DNA of 64,000 bases, from positions 11,798,643-11,862,642 of the forward strand of contig CM057140.1 of the NCBI GenBank assembly GCA_029964075.1. The letters run 5' to 3'. The translations under genes and the position numbers were made by a program. The notes beneath the pieces were generated by a model. It did not search any database. It worked only from the letters and a program-made list of their open reading frames with translations, and was not told the origin of the DNA. Below, piece after piece: positions 12,301-24,023 of the stretch. The DNA comes from Patiria pectinifera (Eukaryota; Echinodermata; Asteroidea; Valvatida; Asterinidae). Every line of letters starts with the position of its first letter. Position 1 is the stretch's first letter.

Positions 12301-14037
12301 CCTCTTGAGCTGCGCCCTTCAGGTGGGTTACAAGGAACATGGCTTTCTCCGAGTCACTCCGTTGATGACTGCCGCCACACGTTCAAGTGAGGTAGTCTGC
12401 CCACGCGGCGCGGACGTACCATCATTAACAACATTGGCGTAGTCCGGGGGGGGGGGCTGGAGGCACGCCCCCACCACAAATTTTTAGTGCCCCCGAGGTG
12501 CCCCCAAGCCCTCCCCCCCCCCCCCTCACAAAAAAATCAGAAATTTGCCGCTTGCCAAGGAAGTGTCTTTTAAAGTACAATATTGTTAAGTTATTAAACG
12601 AAGAGGAAATAAATGACCGTTTTAATTTCCCTTAACCGTACAGTTTTATGAAATGTGAATAAAGTGATAAGAAACACGAGCGCCCTCTAGCGTTAAACGA
12701 GCGCCACGCCTGTTTTTATCAGGATGTGGCTTTTGCGCGTTCAAACTTTCCCACGATCAACTCGCTCTTCACATACCTTCCGGAAGATTTAGTTGTGATA
12801 ATGTTCATTGAAGGTAAACAATCCCTGTCAGCTGGGGTGCTTTGTCGGGAGTGAAAGTGCAACACTGTACATTCTCAAACAAACACAAAATATTGCACTC
12901 TCACTGTACTTTAAAGCTACTATCGTTCCAGGTATATATCTTAGTTTGTGGTTTTTAAATCCTGGATCGTGGTACATATTCTCGATGCAAATTCCATCCT
13001 TTAACTTGCATTTGTATTGTGCGGCAATTGTTTGCCAATAATGACTATTACATTTAGTGTGTCTTCTGCCTGTTGAGTGTCTTGTCAACAATTTTGGGCC
13101 ATTCGTAGTGCATGGAGCATCAGAGGAAGGATTAATGTGCTGGTGAGAAATTTACTTGAGGGACGGGGGATCATTTTCTGGAGGGGGCACTGAGTAAGTT
13201 GCTTCCGTTTTTGCAATATAATAAGAACATTGGTGACGTGGACGGTCACTGCAGAATAAGTAAGTGCATAATGAAGCTTCCTCGATATCTGATTTAAAGA
13301 AAACAATTTGTGTATCAGGACAAAAAGAACGTGCCCAGACTGTATACAAACCAAAAGGTATAAAACAGACACTTATTGTGAAAAACAAGGAAAAGAAGCA
13401 CAGTGAGGGGTTTTCATGGAAAATAGTTGGGTAGGAGTCGCCCTCGCGCCAACTCCTAAAAGAGTTCGTTTTTCCTGTTGATAAAGGACCGCCTAGAAAA
13501 GTAGGTAAAATATTGCACAGCGCCACCAACCAAGCAGAATGAACCATGTGAATTGTATGCCCCTCCTTAGTTGCCACCCTACATTGTATTGGGTTCTAGG
13601 TAGATTTTTACTTGAAAATATTCTTTTATTTCTTAAAAATAAGCGTACGAATATGTTGCTTTCCCTACAGAAAACAAAACTGGTTTGGATACATAATAAC
13701 AAGGAAGTGGTTTAAACTGCTGGGATATTTTCACACGATCACAGCATGTGTTTATAGGAAGATTTATTGTAGTTATTGTATTGGTTATCCTGTTTTGAAA
13801 GTAAGTGATCTTCGACGGTATTGCGAAAGCGTATCAACAAGAACTATAGTTTCGTTTCACGTTGTTCCTGTGATTATAAGTGCACACGGAAGTTTCCATG
13901 TGTGAATGTGTATCACATGAATACAATTCACTGTTCATTTTACGCGCTGCCTTTGATGAATACGAACATTACTCCGGAGATAACGAGAAGTCAGTGTCTG
14001 TTATAGTCATTGTCTGGTAGTACAGTGATATAGCAAC
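9326..14037. other. Intergenic region, IgR2 to IgR3
   Basis: No gene is recognised. Bases about 9580-11700 match 17560-19460 (the 3' flank of IgR3), marking the end of one duplicated unit. Bases about 12030-12220 are a repeat that also occurs inverted at 7365-7515. A G/C-homopolymer-rich block lies at 12430-12530. Bases about 12710-14037 match the IgR2 upstream flank. ORFs of up to about 140 codons here have no family features. Confidence 0.55.
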
Positions 14038-15625
14038 ATGGCAGCCCGAGCAGTAATTGTCTTCTGCCTGGTTACCAGGATGGCAACAATGGTATCGTCT
14101 GTAACAGTTTCGGCTGCGTCAAGGAAGGTGAGCGTCTATAGAGGTGAACAGTTACAGATATTGTGTGGTGTCAGGTATGAAGATGGTACAGAAATCATAG
14201 GGGTTCGATGGTACAGGGGGGCAGATCGAATAACATACGGTCAAATCGATGTTACAAGAAGTTGTGCGAATATGACTGTTTGTAAAGGACATACAAATGA
14301 CACTCGCGGCAGAATCCGATACAAAAGAAAAAGCATGAACGAAGCAACACTTACATTGGCAATTGATACCAGCACATTTGAAGACAATAGAAAGTTCATT
14401 TGTGGATTCTTCTCAAGGAGAGGAGTTGGTAATCCAATTCACGATACCGCAACCATATCTGTGAGTGTGAATTACCCTCAAGATGAAATGAATCCAGTGT
14501 GCTATGTGTCAAGTCCATCTGTGCTGACATGCTCGTCTAATATAACCCAACCAGTGGTTTCTCTGGAGTGGGCAACCTCGGTCAATTCGTCAAGGATATC
14601 ACTGTTAAACGACACGTTCATCACTGGGAATCAAGTGAAGAACATTCTCCATCTCGACACCTTCGAGATTCCGTACGACAATAAGATATTCACTTGCTAT
14701 TTGACAACGGAGGTCAGTCCCGTCTTCAAAGGACATTGCTCCATCGGACCTATTACCGTTCCATCCATTTCATGGACCGGGGATACGGAATCCACCGAAG
14801 CTTCGATAAGCACTACAAGGGAAATGGAAACATTTGCTGCCCCATCCAATCCAACAGTTGTGGACACTAGGGCATCTCAGACTTCTAGACGCATCTCACA
14901 GCAAGGCGAAACACAAACATCCGAACCCACTGAAGATACAGAACTGTCCTCCACCAGAACCGACAGCCTTTCTCCTGCAGGGCTAACCACGCCTTCTCCT
15001 TCGACAGAAGTTGCTCAATCCACCTTCACATACACAACTTGGCATAAAAGTCCAACCGAGACGTCCACCAGACACAGGACCACCATCAACTTGAGCCCAT
15101 TTGATGAAATATCGCCTTCCATAATGCCGACAGACCCCGCCCCCTTACTTGGCAGTACTTTCTTCATCGCACTATCGGCTGCATCCGGTGGCGTCATCAT
15201 ATTCCTGCTCGTCATCGTAGCTTGCCTAGTCTCAAGGAGGAAAACTAACAAGCGAGATGCTATAAACGTAAGCATGTCTATGGCCACAATATCGGGGACA
15301 GCAGAGACTGGTGGGCTGGGAACTGTATACGGCCATCGATACGATGACCAGCGAAGCAGTCAAAGAGCAGGCAGCAACAGCTATGACATGGGGGAAAACA
15401 GACCAACTAGTCCCGTGCAGCTGGTGTCCGCGTACGCTGTGGTTCCTGTGCCGGGCTTACTGCAGCAACCACCACCGGAGTATGCTGTGCTAGATCCAGA
15501 CATATCATCAGAGGAGGTAGCTAGCGATGACGACACGTACGAGTGTGTTGTTGAGGAGAAGATGAGGAGACGAGGCTTGAGTGAAGATGCAGCATCGGAT
15601 GATGGGGCGGACTTTGGACACGACG
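14038..15625 (+). CDS. IgR3 main exon: two-Ig receptor, type B tail
   Basis: Intact duplicate of IgR2; with its tail exon it encodes 613 residues. Signal peptide about 1-20. Ig domain 1 has the usual Cys pair, WYRG, an extra C-x5-C pair and an EDN-F-C end. Ig domain 2 has PVC, LTCSS, LEWAT and FTCYL. The stalk is shorter than in IgR2, with about one 21-residue unit. The uncharged TM helix is about 373-398, followed by SRRKTNKR. In the tail, SAYAVV (Y466) is a canonical ITIM and is followed 12 residues later by YAVL (Y482). YDDQ and YDMG are further tyrosines. The exon ends in phase 1 at GACG|GTGAGC. Inferred to be a plasma-membrane recognition receptor. Confidence 0.88.
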
Positions 15626-16314
15626 GTGAGCAAACTTTTTTAAGCAAATTCTCGAAGGTCAAGCAAACGAATCATGAAAAACAAACACAAACCGGCCCCT
15701 ATCACTGATTGGACATGTTCAAGTGTTTGATTTCAAATCTCGGTCAAAAATTACTTAAGATCTCAGTGTCTTCTACTTAATTGTCAGTACTCTATCGTAC
15801 GGAGGGTATAAACTGGAGATTTGTGGATGAATTTGCAAATTGCGGGGTTCAAGTCCAACCCACGTGGTTGCTGTGCTTAAGTCTCACCTAAGACATCACT
15901 TTTTTACTCAATGCTTGCCTCGACTCTGGGGTAAAATGGGTTCAAGTTAAGGCAGAGAAGGTTGTGAGGTTTAATTTGGCAGCACTGAGCCGTTTACTAT
16001 CAGGGTAATGATTTATAGGACAGATGTGCACGGGTAATAATGACGTAGTGAATTTGGCGTTGCGGCACTGTTGCTCACCCAGTTTACTCGGAAAAGAGTT
16101 ATACCTACACTCTGAAAGCACACTAGTTTTAGTTGACTCGAACAAAAAACATTCAACCCAGCTGACCCTATAGCCAGCTAGGTGCAAGTTGACTTTTTTT
16201 CTATAGGCGTTTTTAGCACAAACGTCGGAAGTTGCAGTCAGATATTTAATTAGGTGATGATTTTGATGATGACTTTTATTTTGGGTTAAATATGTGATCT
16301 TTTCCTTCACACAG
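15626..16314 (+). other. IgR3 intron
   Basis: Phase 1 intron, donor GTGAGC, acceptor TTCCTTCACACAG. It contains an ACACTCTGAAAGCACA stretch near 16106 and CAGCTGACCC, also seen in the IgR2 intron and resembling the end of an old repeat. No exon is seen. Confidence 0.6.
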
Positions 16315-16568
16315 CTCCAGCGCCTCAAGATTCTGAAGACCAGGAGACGGCTGTCGCTTACGCCGAGATTGGACAATCCACCACATCAAGCTCCCCTGTG
16401 TCTCCTCGGGGCAATGACGACCACAGCGAAGATGACAGGGGGTTCGTGGACAACGTCCTGTACATGGCGTCATCGAATGATGCAATCATCAACGAGCAAA
16501 GATTTGGAAATAGTGTCTTCACCTCTCAGAAAAAGGTCAAAGGGAAACCCAGACTGGATCCGTTGTAA
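16315..16568 (+). CDS. IgR3 tail exon: ITIM plus VDN-LYMAS box
   Basis: Complete form of the exon that is broken in IgR2. After the junction the frame reads APAPQDSEDQETAVAYAEIG; V-A-Y-A-E-I is a canonical ITIM. An acidic linker is followed by GFVDNVLYMASSNDAIINEQ and the basic end KKVKGKPRLDPL, stop TAA at 16566-16568. The tyrosine in LYMA is shared with IgR2 and IgR4 but is cysteine in IgR6 and IgR9. SH2-phosphatase recruitment by the ITIM is inferred. Confidence 0.82.
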
Positions 16569-16734
16569 GTTCGACGTGCAAAACTGAGCGCAGTCACTTT
16601 CTCGTGAATGAGCTTTGATGTCAAGCTGTACTCATACTATATTGAAAACCGTAAAAACTGTAATGGTTACTCGGCCTAATGCTTCGTACTTGTCAAACAA
16701 ACCTGACAATCAGTGCAATGATGATATGCTACGT

Positions 16735-17445
16735 TTTTGTGTCGCCTGAACGAAGTTTTGGGGAACACTTACCAGTCCTAAAATTATGTATGACCGTATC
16801 CCCGTACGACCGTATGAACATGTCCCCGAATGTATGTTAAAGTTTAAGTTTTTGTGGAAAATGTATAACGTCTACACGCTTTCAAGGATTTTGATGAAAC
16901 TTGGATGCAGTGACCCTTGGTTGGGAAGATACGATTCTGGATTACTGAGATCAAAGGTCATGTAGGGGTCATTAGAGGTCATTGTTCAAAAATGCTTTAA
17001 ATGTTTCTTTGTCTACATAATTTGTTAAATTTTAATGTAACTTGGATGGGGTGATCCTTTGGTGAGGGTTCATGACAAGTCTTCAGAAACTGGAGGTCAA
17101 AGGTCACCTAGGGGTCATTTGAGGTCGTTTAAAATGCACAACATTCGACTTTTTCGACATCAATTAATGGGTGTTCACTAACGTTGCAGAAAATAAAGAT
17201 TTGAGGCTGCTGATGTGTTGTTTTGACGTTATAATGTCAAAGGTCATCCAGGGGTCATTTGAGGTCACAACTAATTATGGAAAAAAATTGTGAAAATGTT
17301 ATTGTTTCATAGAAACTAATACATGCCAGGGGCTAATCATTTCTTCAACTGAAAATGAAGAGCTACAAAAATAAGAACACAAAACATATAGGGATCGACT
17401 GCGAAAAAGGCGACACGTGCGATCCGCGGATCACCTTGTTTCACT
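16735..17445 (+). mobile_element. Dispersed repeat D1 with nuclear-receptor-like half-sites
   Basis: The same element recurs inverted at 46559-47083. It starts GTCGCCTGAACGAAGTTTTG and ends at CGACACGTGCGATCCGCGG. The interior is a diverged internal repeat, each unit containing AAAGGTCA followed by AGGGGTCATT and GAGGTCA. One perfect DR1, AGGTCAAAGGTCA, lies at 17094-17106. No ORF is seen. Confidence 0.65.
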
Positions 17446-18110
17446 TTAAAAAAAAAAAAAAAAGTCAAGTACTTATGTACTCAAGAACATAATATCGTCT
17501 TTAATTATATAATCAAGATATCAAGAACATAATATCATATTTAATTATGTAATCACGATATTATTACAATCTATATGTAGCTTGTGCTAAGCGGATCCGT
17601 TGGTAGCGTTATTGGTACAAATCGTTCTTTGTAAAAGAAACAGAAGTTATAAACTTACATTGGGCATTTTTATATTTAACCAAGGATAAATGATTAGTCA
17701 TGGATTTTTTTAAAAGACAATCCACTTACACAGCTATGTCAGGGTCAGAGTAAAAACAACCGTCCCGTGTGGGCGAGGGAAGAAGCAGAGATAAGAGAGA
17801 GGATCTAAGCCACTCCCTCAAAAATCCTTCGAAAATCTCACGGTCGATAAAGTTTACGAATGGGTGATTTCCCTCCCAGTATTTGTATATTTTAGTTCCA
17901 TATGTCGGCTGATATAATCAGAAGTGGGCCTGCTTCCGTGGTTTTTAAGCAGGTGTGTGTGGAGTCATTAATGCTTGTAATTTGTGCCATATTAACCTGA
18001 TTTGAATCACTGAAGAGGAAATAAATGCTTAAAATTATCAATCATTTATTTATTACATTTCTTTACCCAGGATATTCCCAAACAGTTGAAAACTGGTTTC
18101 CATTGGGGGC

Positions 18111-18171
18111 TTGCAATTGTATTGTACATGTGTACATGTACATGTACAAGTTCAATACAATACAATTGCAA
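18111..18171. repeat. Near-perfect 61-bp palindrome with ACATGT core
   Basis: Arms TTGCAATTGTATTG and CAATACAATTGCAA flank a run of GTACATGTACATGTAC. It could extrude as a cruciform; function unknown. Confidence 0.7.
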
Positions 18172-19460
18172 TCAAACGAAATGAAAGCATAAGGGATTAA
18201 TGCAAAATTGTTAACCAAATATGATAAATTTATTGTAAAACTACTACAACTACATGTACAATGTGTATTAAGCAACATCGCTGAACAGGCTTTACTATAA
18301 AGTGAATCAGGCCTAAGTGAACACAACGAATGTGTATATTATTGTACATTGTGAAATCAAAAGAATTAAGGCTATAAATTCGCTGATTACGGGAAGGGCG
18401 AAAAAAAAAACATGTTGGGAGAAAACACGGGAAATTCCCATCCGGGTCCTTTTTCTATGGCAACCAAATTTGTCAGCACAAATGTAGATCTAGTAAATGA
18501 AGACAATGACAAATAAATGCTAACATATTTGCAGTAAGGCCAATTTAAAAAAAAATGTTAAACGTCCTGCCTTCTTGAAAAAAAGGAAGGAGGAGGCCTT
18601 TTTTTCCAAAACGACCGGCTGGGCTATTTTTCAAGCTGGCCGCCAGTTGTTTTTTTTAAATGGCTAGCAATTAGACTCAGAAATGACATACCAGCTTTAT
18701 GTGGGCTAGATGCAACAGCTAAAGAGGCCAAAAATGATGTTGCTGTTAAAATTTATCATTTTTTTCGGGTTTGTTAAAAAAAAAATCGAGGCGGCCTCTA
18801 AAAAGGAAGCGGGCGGGGACGCTAAACATGATTGTTTTGTTATTCGGCCCAAATTATTATTGACTGAATGTTTGACGTAGTTCAGATTTGAATAAGGTAA
18901 GAGAAGTCGTGGTTCGCAATCATGCCATCGGCTGGTCAAAGATATCTTTCCTCAACTCAAAGCGCCAACTGTGGAGCTCAAACAATAACGCCTACGTCAA
19001 ACAGTACTTGACATATCAGTGACAACCAGGAAGCGAATAGCGGAAATACGAGTGTATTATGAGTTGTCTTATAAATACACACTCAAAATACTCATGAGGT
19101 CATCTCCGGCATCAACATGAGGGCGCTGTTTGAAGTTAAGAACTGTGAGTTGCAACAATGTGTCTCTTTGTGCTATATATGGATATACAAGCAAGTCTGT
19201 CCGCAGCCAGGGCGTTCAGGACCCACTTACATGACTCATAAGATGCCTTATAAAAGAATATTTCACCCATTATGATTACCATTCTGTACTGACAAAACTG
19301 GTGCAAATACCTAGTTGTTAGCTTTTAGTGTACTAGTTGTTAGCATGGAATACTTAGTTACGAGATGTGCGCATGCGCATTAAAAGCCATAACTTATCGT
19401 AAGCGCGGGATCTTCTGCTTACGTTAACTGGGCTTATTTTGTTGCGGTTAGCAGTGTCAT

Positions 19461-20000
19461 TACAGGGAAGATACAACATTTGCAAACATCAAAAAACAAA
19501 TGATTAAATTATCACGAAATTCTGTACTGGACTGTTAGGGAATGACAGCCTAAAGCATCCCGTCCAATCATGGCTCCTGGTGTGCTGTTACTTTTAAGTA
19601 AAGCAGTATTTTTGTATCAATTTCCAACGCTGGTCGGCCGACCAGCGTTAGAGAAAACTGGCTTTTTTCAAAAACCTGTACCAGTAATTTTTCATATTTA
19701 GTTATTCTGCATTTTCTTTGGAATTGATTACACACCTGTGAAGGGGTACAAGCCAGCTAGACTGATTCTCTGACCTTATAATTCCCCAACGTCCATAAAT
19801 TGCTTCGTTTCATCTGAAGTGGGCTGAGGGAACCAGACTACAAGAACATGATTGTTTTTTGTTTGTTTTTTGGTTTTTCCAGCATCTACGAACCCGAAAC
19901 GTGAAACAAGTCAGTGTAACAATATTTGCTTTAACATACTATTCCGCCAAATCCATTTATTTCTGAAAATTACAGCAAAACAAATGTACTTTCCCTTTAA
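19461..20000. mobile_element. MITE family M1, copy 2
   Basis: The left end is degraded (TACAGGGAAGATACAACATT); the right end is intact (TTTCCCTTTAA). The central GGTCGGCCGACC hairpin is retained near 19635. Confidence 0.7.
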
Positions 20001-20746
20001 ATTTGACCCAGTGCTTAAGGTACGCTTAGCTAGCCACGAGGGTTTTTGTGTTGAAAGTTCTGCACATTATTAGTTTTTTTGTGAGAAGGTGGTACACAAC
20101 GCGTTATCTGTGGTTCATGCACGCATTCGATCTTGCAAGGGTGCAACCAAGTAAATAGGCCAAACATCCGTCCGCTGAGCTCCTGATTAATTGTTACTCT
20201 ACATGTATTTCGAGAGTTCTGAGAGCCATGGAATTGGGGGATTGAAGCCATAATGGCATCGTACCTCTGCCTGGGCTTGGGGCTTCTAATTGTAAGCATT
20301 TCTGGGTCTGAAGTGGCGCTATTTAGCCATGTTTTAGAGGGATCCTTTTTCAAAATGGCTACTTTTCCAGTTTGGGAAATATCATTCGTTGTAGGGGTGG
20401 TCTTTTTTGGGTGAGAATTTCTCCAAAAAATCATTAGTCAACCCACCAAAAATGAAAAGGAAAATAAAAGACTACATGTTGATCATAATTTTTCTGTGCA
20501 GCCTGAACACCTCCGAGAGTTATTTTTAAAAGAATTTTGAAGTATGCATGGGGATTTATATCTGGTGTCTATGGGAATTTACTTACTTGGTTGCACCCCG
20601 CAAGATATCGAGATCGAATGACAGAAATACTCACTTTCTCAAACGTCATGAACCATGTCTGTCAAGTGCTATAATGGTAGCTGAATATAATTACGAGCCA
20701 GGCTCGCATTCAGGATATCTGGCCATAGCTTTGTCTTTAACATTGG

Positions 20747-21289
20747 TTTAAGGGAATATACAACATTTGCAAACATCGAAAAATAAAACTACCAAGTTTT
20801 TAAAGAAATACCTTATTAGGATGTTGGTAAACGAGAGTCTAAAACATCCTGTAAAATTATGGCACCTGGTGTGAAGTCATTTTCAAGAAAATGGTATTTT
20901 TGTATACATTTCCAACGGTGGTCGGCCGACCACCGTTGGAAAAACCTAACTATATTTCAACTACTTCTCCAAATTTACCTTTTTTTCAGTCCAAATTTTG
21001 TTTGGTATTGGTTACATGTTCATGAACGGGTGCAGGCCAGCTAGACTGTCATGGTTCCCTTACCTTACAATTTTCTGGCAACTATAAATTGATCCATTTC
21101 ATCTTTAGTGGAGTCAGGGAACCAGACTACTTGAAGAATTTTGTTTTTACTGCTTTTTCCAGCATTTTCGAACATAAAACTTCAAACATGTCAGTGTAAC
21201 AATATTTGATATATTATACTAAACCCTCAAATACTCCATTTCTGAAAATTACAGCAAAAGCCAATGATGTAGGCCTACATTCCCTTTAA
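20747..21289. mobile_element. MITE family M1, copy 3
   Basis: Starts TTTAAGGGAATATACAACAT and ends ACATTCCCTTTAA. The central CCAACGGTGGTCGGCCGACC hairpin is perfect. Closest in sequence to copy 1. Confidence 0.75.
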
Positions 21290-21894
21290 ATAGATTGAGG
21301 AATGTCCTTCCCGGACCGTTACAGGAAAACTATTTCTGAAGAGATTTCAGTGAATCGTTCCGTTGCTGTGTCCTGCTTGGCCCACAAACGGAAAGAGGAA
21401 ATGTACATCATACAAAAGGAGTGTACAAATAGTTTTGTTTCACTTTCGTTGTATTGTATCATACTCAAGCACATACAAAGGCGTATTGCACTGCTGTATA
21501 TTAAGGAACCGAGTAAACAGTGGTGGCGGTTCTGCACGGCACATAGCCTACACACTATAGCCGGAAGCTGGATCTGTGGACAGTGGCCACCGCACAGCGT
21601 CGTACGAGCTGATCTGTTCAATGTTGTTTTTTCCTTTCTGACAAAAAAAAATCTGGGACAAACTCTCAAGACAAAAAATAAAGAAACGGACAGTTTCTCT
21701 TACTCGTGATGAATGACATGAAATCTACTGATCGTTTTTGCTTTTCACTTGGTCACCGTGGATTTTGCAGTGAATAATCCTGACAACAGAAAAGTAACTA
21801 GTGTGCGGACCAGTACATGCAGAGTCAAGTTTGAACGTTCTCAAGCCTAATCAGACACCACTTTAGGAAGAGCACTGGAGCACCCCGCGACATT

Positions 21895-23272
21895 ATGATC
21901 AGCAACATTCTCCTTGCTCTGTTGATTGCCACGAGCTTCAACGTCACGATGCCAGCAAGTATCTTACCCGGGTCCTCTTCAGTCACCGTCCGTAGAGGTG
22001 AACGGTTGCAACTGTCGTGTAACATACTCATCTCGGCTTCGGAAACTATAGTTGAGAGTTCATGGGTTCGCGATGAGGATTCCCTGTTCCCGTACGACAC
22101 AGTAAATGTTTCCACCTGTCAGCCTAGTAGGAATATCCCATGTAAGACAAGTAGGACCCTGGACTATCGTGGAATTGTGAAATACATATATCAGACGAAC
22201 GAAACAGCAACAACGACACTGATAATTGAAGAAAGCACGTTAGAGGACAACACGACTTTCCGTTGTGTTGTTGACAGGCAACAAGGTGGCAAGCAGCAGT
22301 CCCAGCAGATATTGGTGACCGTGTATTACCTCCCCAACGCAACCACTCCCACCTGCACATCTTCTAACTTATCTAGCGTCTCAATGATACCGTCAAATTT
22401 AACGTGTTCAGCTGGGGAATCTCAACCAAGTGCGTCTCTGGAGTGGACAGCTTTCAACGAAGACTCGAAGAGAGTTTCTCTGTCAAATTTCACAGAGATG
22501 ATTGGGGATCAAGTCGAGAACACGTTGGGTCTCACAACGCTCGAGATACCCTTTAACAAACTGGTATTTACCTGTTTCGTGACGAGTCGGGCTTATCCTG
22601 AATTCATCAATAATTGCTCCATTGGACCATTCTTCATCCCAACGACTGAAGCCACGACAGTATCTCGAACTCCCTCAACGGGGACAGATCACCCTGTCTC
22701 CCCGCTAAGCCCCATCACAGACATCACGTCAAGAGCATCCGGCACCCTTCCAACGGTTACAGATGAGCCCGTCTCCTGGCTAAGTCCAATCGCAGTCATC
22801 GCATCAACAGCAGGAGCTGGGGCCGCCTTATTCATCTTCATCATCATCATTGTATGCGTGGTCTCATCAAGAAAAACCAAGAAACGGCGTGAAGTCGCCG
22901 TCCGGTTCCAAGCCTCCGTTTCAGGCCGGCAGCAAACTGATTTTGTCCGCCTAGCAACCACAACAGCCATTTACGAGAACCAAGGAAGTGTCTCTCTGCC
23001 CGTACACCAGAGAATGAATTACAACAGAGTACCACTAAAAGACGACACCCCAAGCGACCAGTCGGAATTACCAGCCGACGTGTATGCCTACGCGTCGGTG
23101 ACAACGGCCCACCGACAGCCGACCTCACCGCCGCATTACTATGAGCTGGACCCGGACGCGCCAACAGAGAAGACAAGTGACGGCTACGCGTACGCCAGTG
23201 TCGAGAAGGACGGACAGAACTGGACTGAAGACGCGACATCGGACTCGAGTTGGGACGACAATGATTCACAAG
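21895..23272 (+). CDS. IgR4 main exon: divergent two-Ig receptor, type B tail
   Basis: With its tail exon it encodes 521 residues, the shortest complete member. ATG follows GACATT; signal peptide MISNILLALLIATSF. Ig domain 1 has SVTVRRGERLQLSC, a C-x8-C pair in place of C-x5-C, and LEDNTTFRC. Ig domain 2 has PTC, LTCSAGE, LEWTA, FTCFV and NCSIGP. The stalk is short, with no long repeat array. The uncharged TM helix is about 298-322. The tail carries AIYENQ (Y360, a Y-x-N Grb2-type motif), two copies of YAYASV around YYELDP, and an acidic end. The donor follows TCACAAG in phase 1. It is more distant from both the IgR2/3 and the IgR5-9 subgroups. Confidence 0.85.
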
Positions 23273-23835
23273 GTGAGAACAAAATTAGTAGACAGTTACC
23301 GGTGTTATTTAGACGATTGCTTTGTCCTTGTACTTAAACATTTTCACATATTATTGACCACATATGGATACGAATCGATCGCGTCAAATTTTGAGGGGAA
23401 GGATGCCAAGGTGTGTGACCCCGGGGCTGCGTGCAGGGCCTATTGCCAAAACAAAACAATTTCGATATAGAAAGCACCCGCTGATTGAATAAAATCTAGA
23501 GGTCAAGATGCGGTTGTCTTGTATTATTAGTCAACGAATCTGCTCATGTTATAGAATAGACTAGACACCGAACAGTCTCGGATGGTGTTCTAGTTTTGTT
23601 TTAATTTTGTTTCAATTTGGCTGTCGTGTTTTTGTAATACAATACGGAAATTAGAAGGCGCCCGCTGAATGGTCAGAATCTAGAGGTCAAGACGCAGTCT
23701 TGTTCTGCATAATAATCGCCGAATCTGTTCGCATATCATAGACTACGGTTGCTGCGCAAATTCTAAAGACTAAAGCTCTATTATGCAGCTTCGAAAAGTA
23801 TGATCTTAATTTGTTCCGACTTCATCATTTGCCAG
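23273..23835 (+). other. IgR4 intron with an internal direct repeat
   Basis: Phase 1 intron, donor GTGAGAAC, acceptor TCATTTGCCAG. Two diverged copies of a unit of about 95 bases occur at about 23470-23566 and 23652-23746, both with CCCGCTGA and AATCTAGAGGTCAAGA. Confidence 0.6.
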
Positions 23836-24023
23836 ATCAAGAACCGCGGAGACTCAAAGCCCACGACGCCGGTGCTACTTACAGCGAAATAGAACAGACG
23901 AACGACGGAGGTGCGGGTGACAACGACAACAGTCAAACAATATTCGTGGACAATATCTTATACGTCCCGTCTACCAATGACGTCATCCGTCAGTCAAAGT
24001 TCAAAGGGCAGCCGGTGGCTTGA
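23836..24023 (+). CDS. IgR4 tail exon: YSEI and VDN-LYV box
   Basis: Joined in phase 1, it reads DQEPRRLKAHDAGATYSEIE and ends with FVDNILYVPSTNDVIRQSKF, then KGQPVA and TGA. YSEI is ITIM-like, but the -2 residue is A. The terminal box matches IgR3 although the rest of the exon has diverged, which supports the splice model. It lacks the PRLDP end. Confidence 0.78.

Larger units (their letters stand above)
16569..21894. other. Intergenic region, IgR3 to IgR4
   Basis: No gene is recognised. It holds the DR1-bearing repeat (16735-17445), the duplicated 3' flank of the IgR2/3 unit (about 17560-19460), a palindrome at 18111-18171 and two copies of MITE M1. ORFs near 20.0-20.4 and 21.3-21.7 kb have no domain, signal peptide or splice support. 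Confidence 0.55.

Noticed and set aside
21302..21709. 135-codon frame upstream of IgR4
   Set aside because: It has no recognisable domain, overlapping frames exist on both strands, and codon content looks like AT-rich intergenic DNA.
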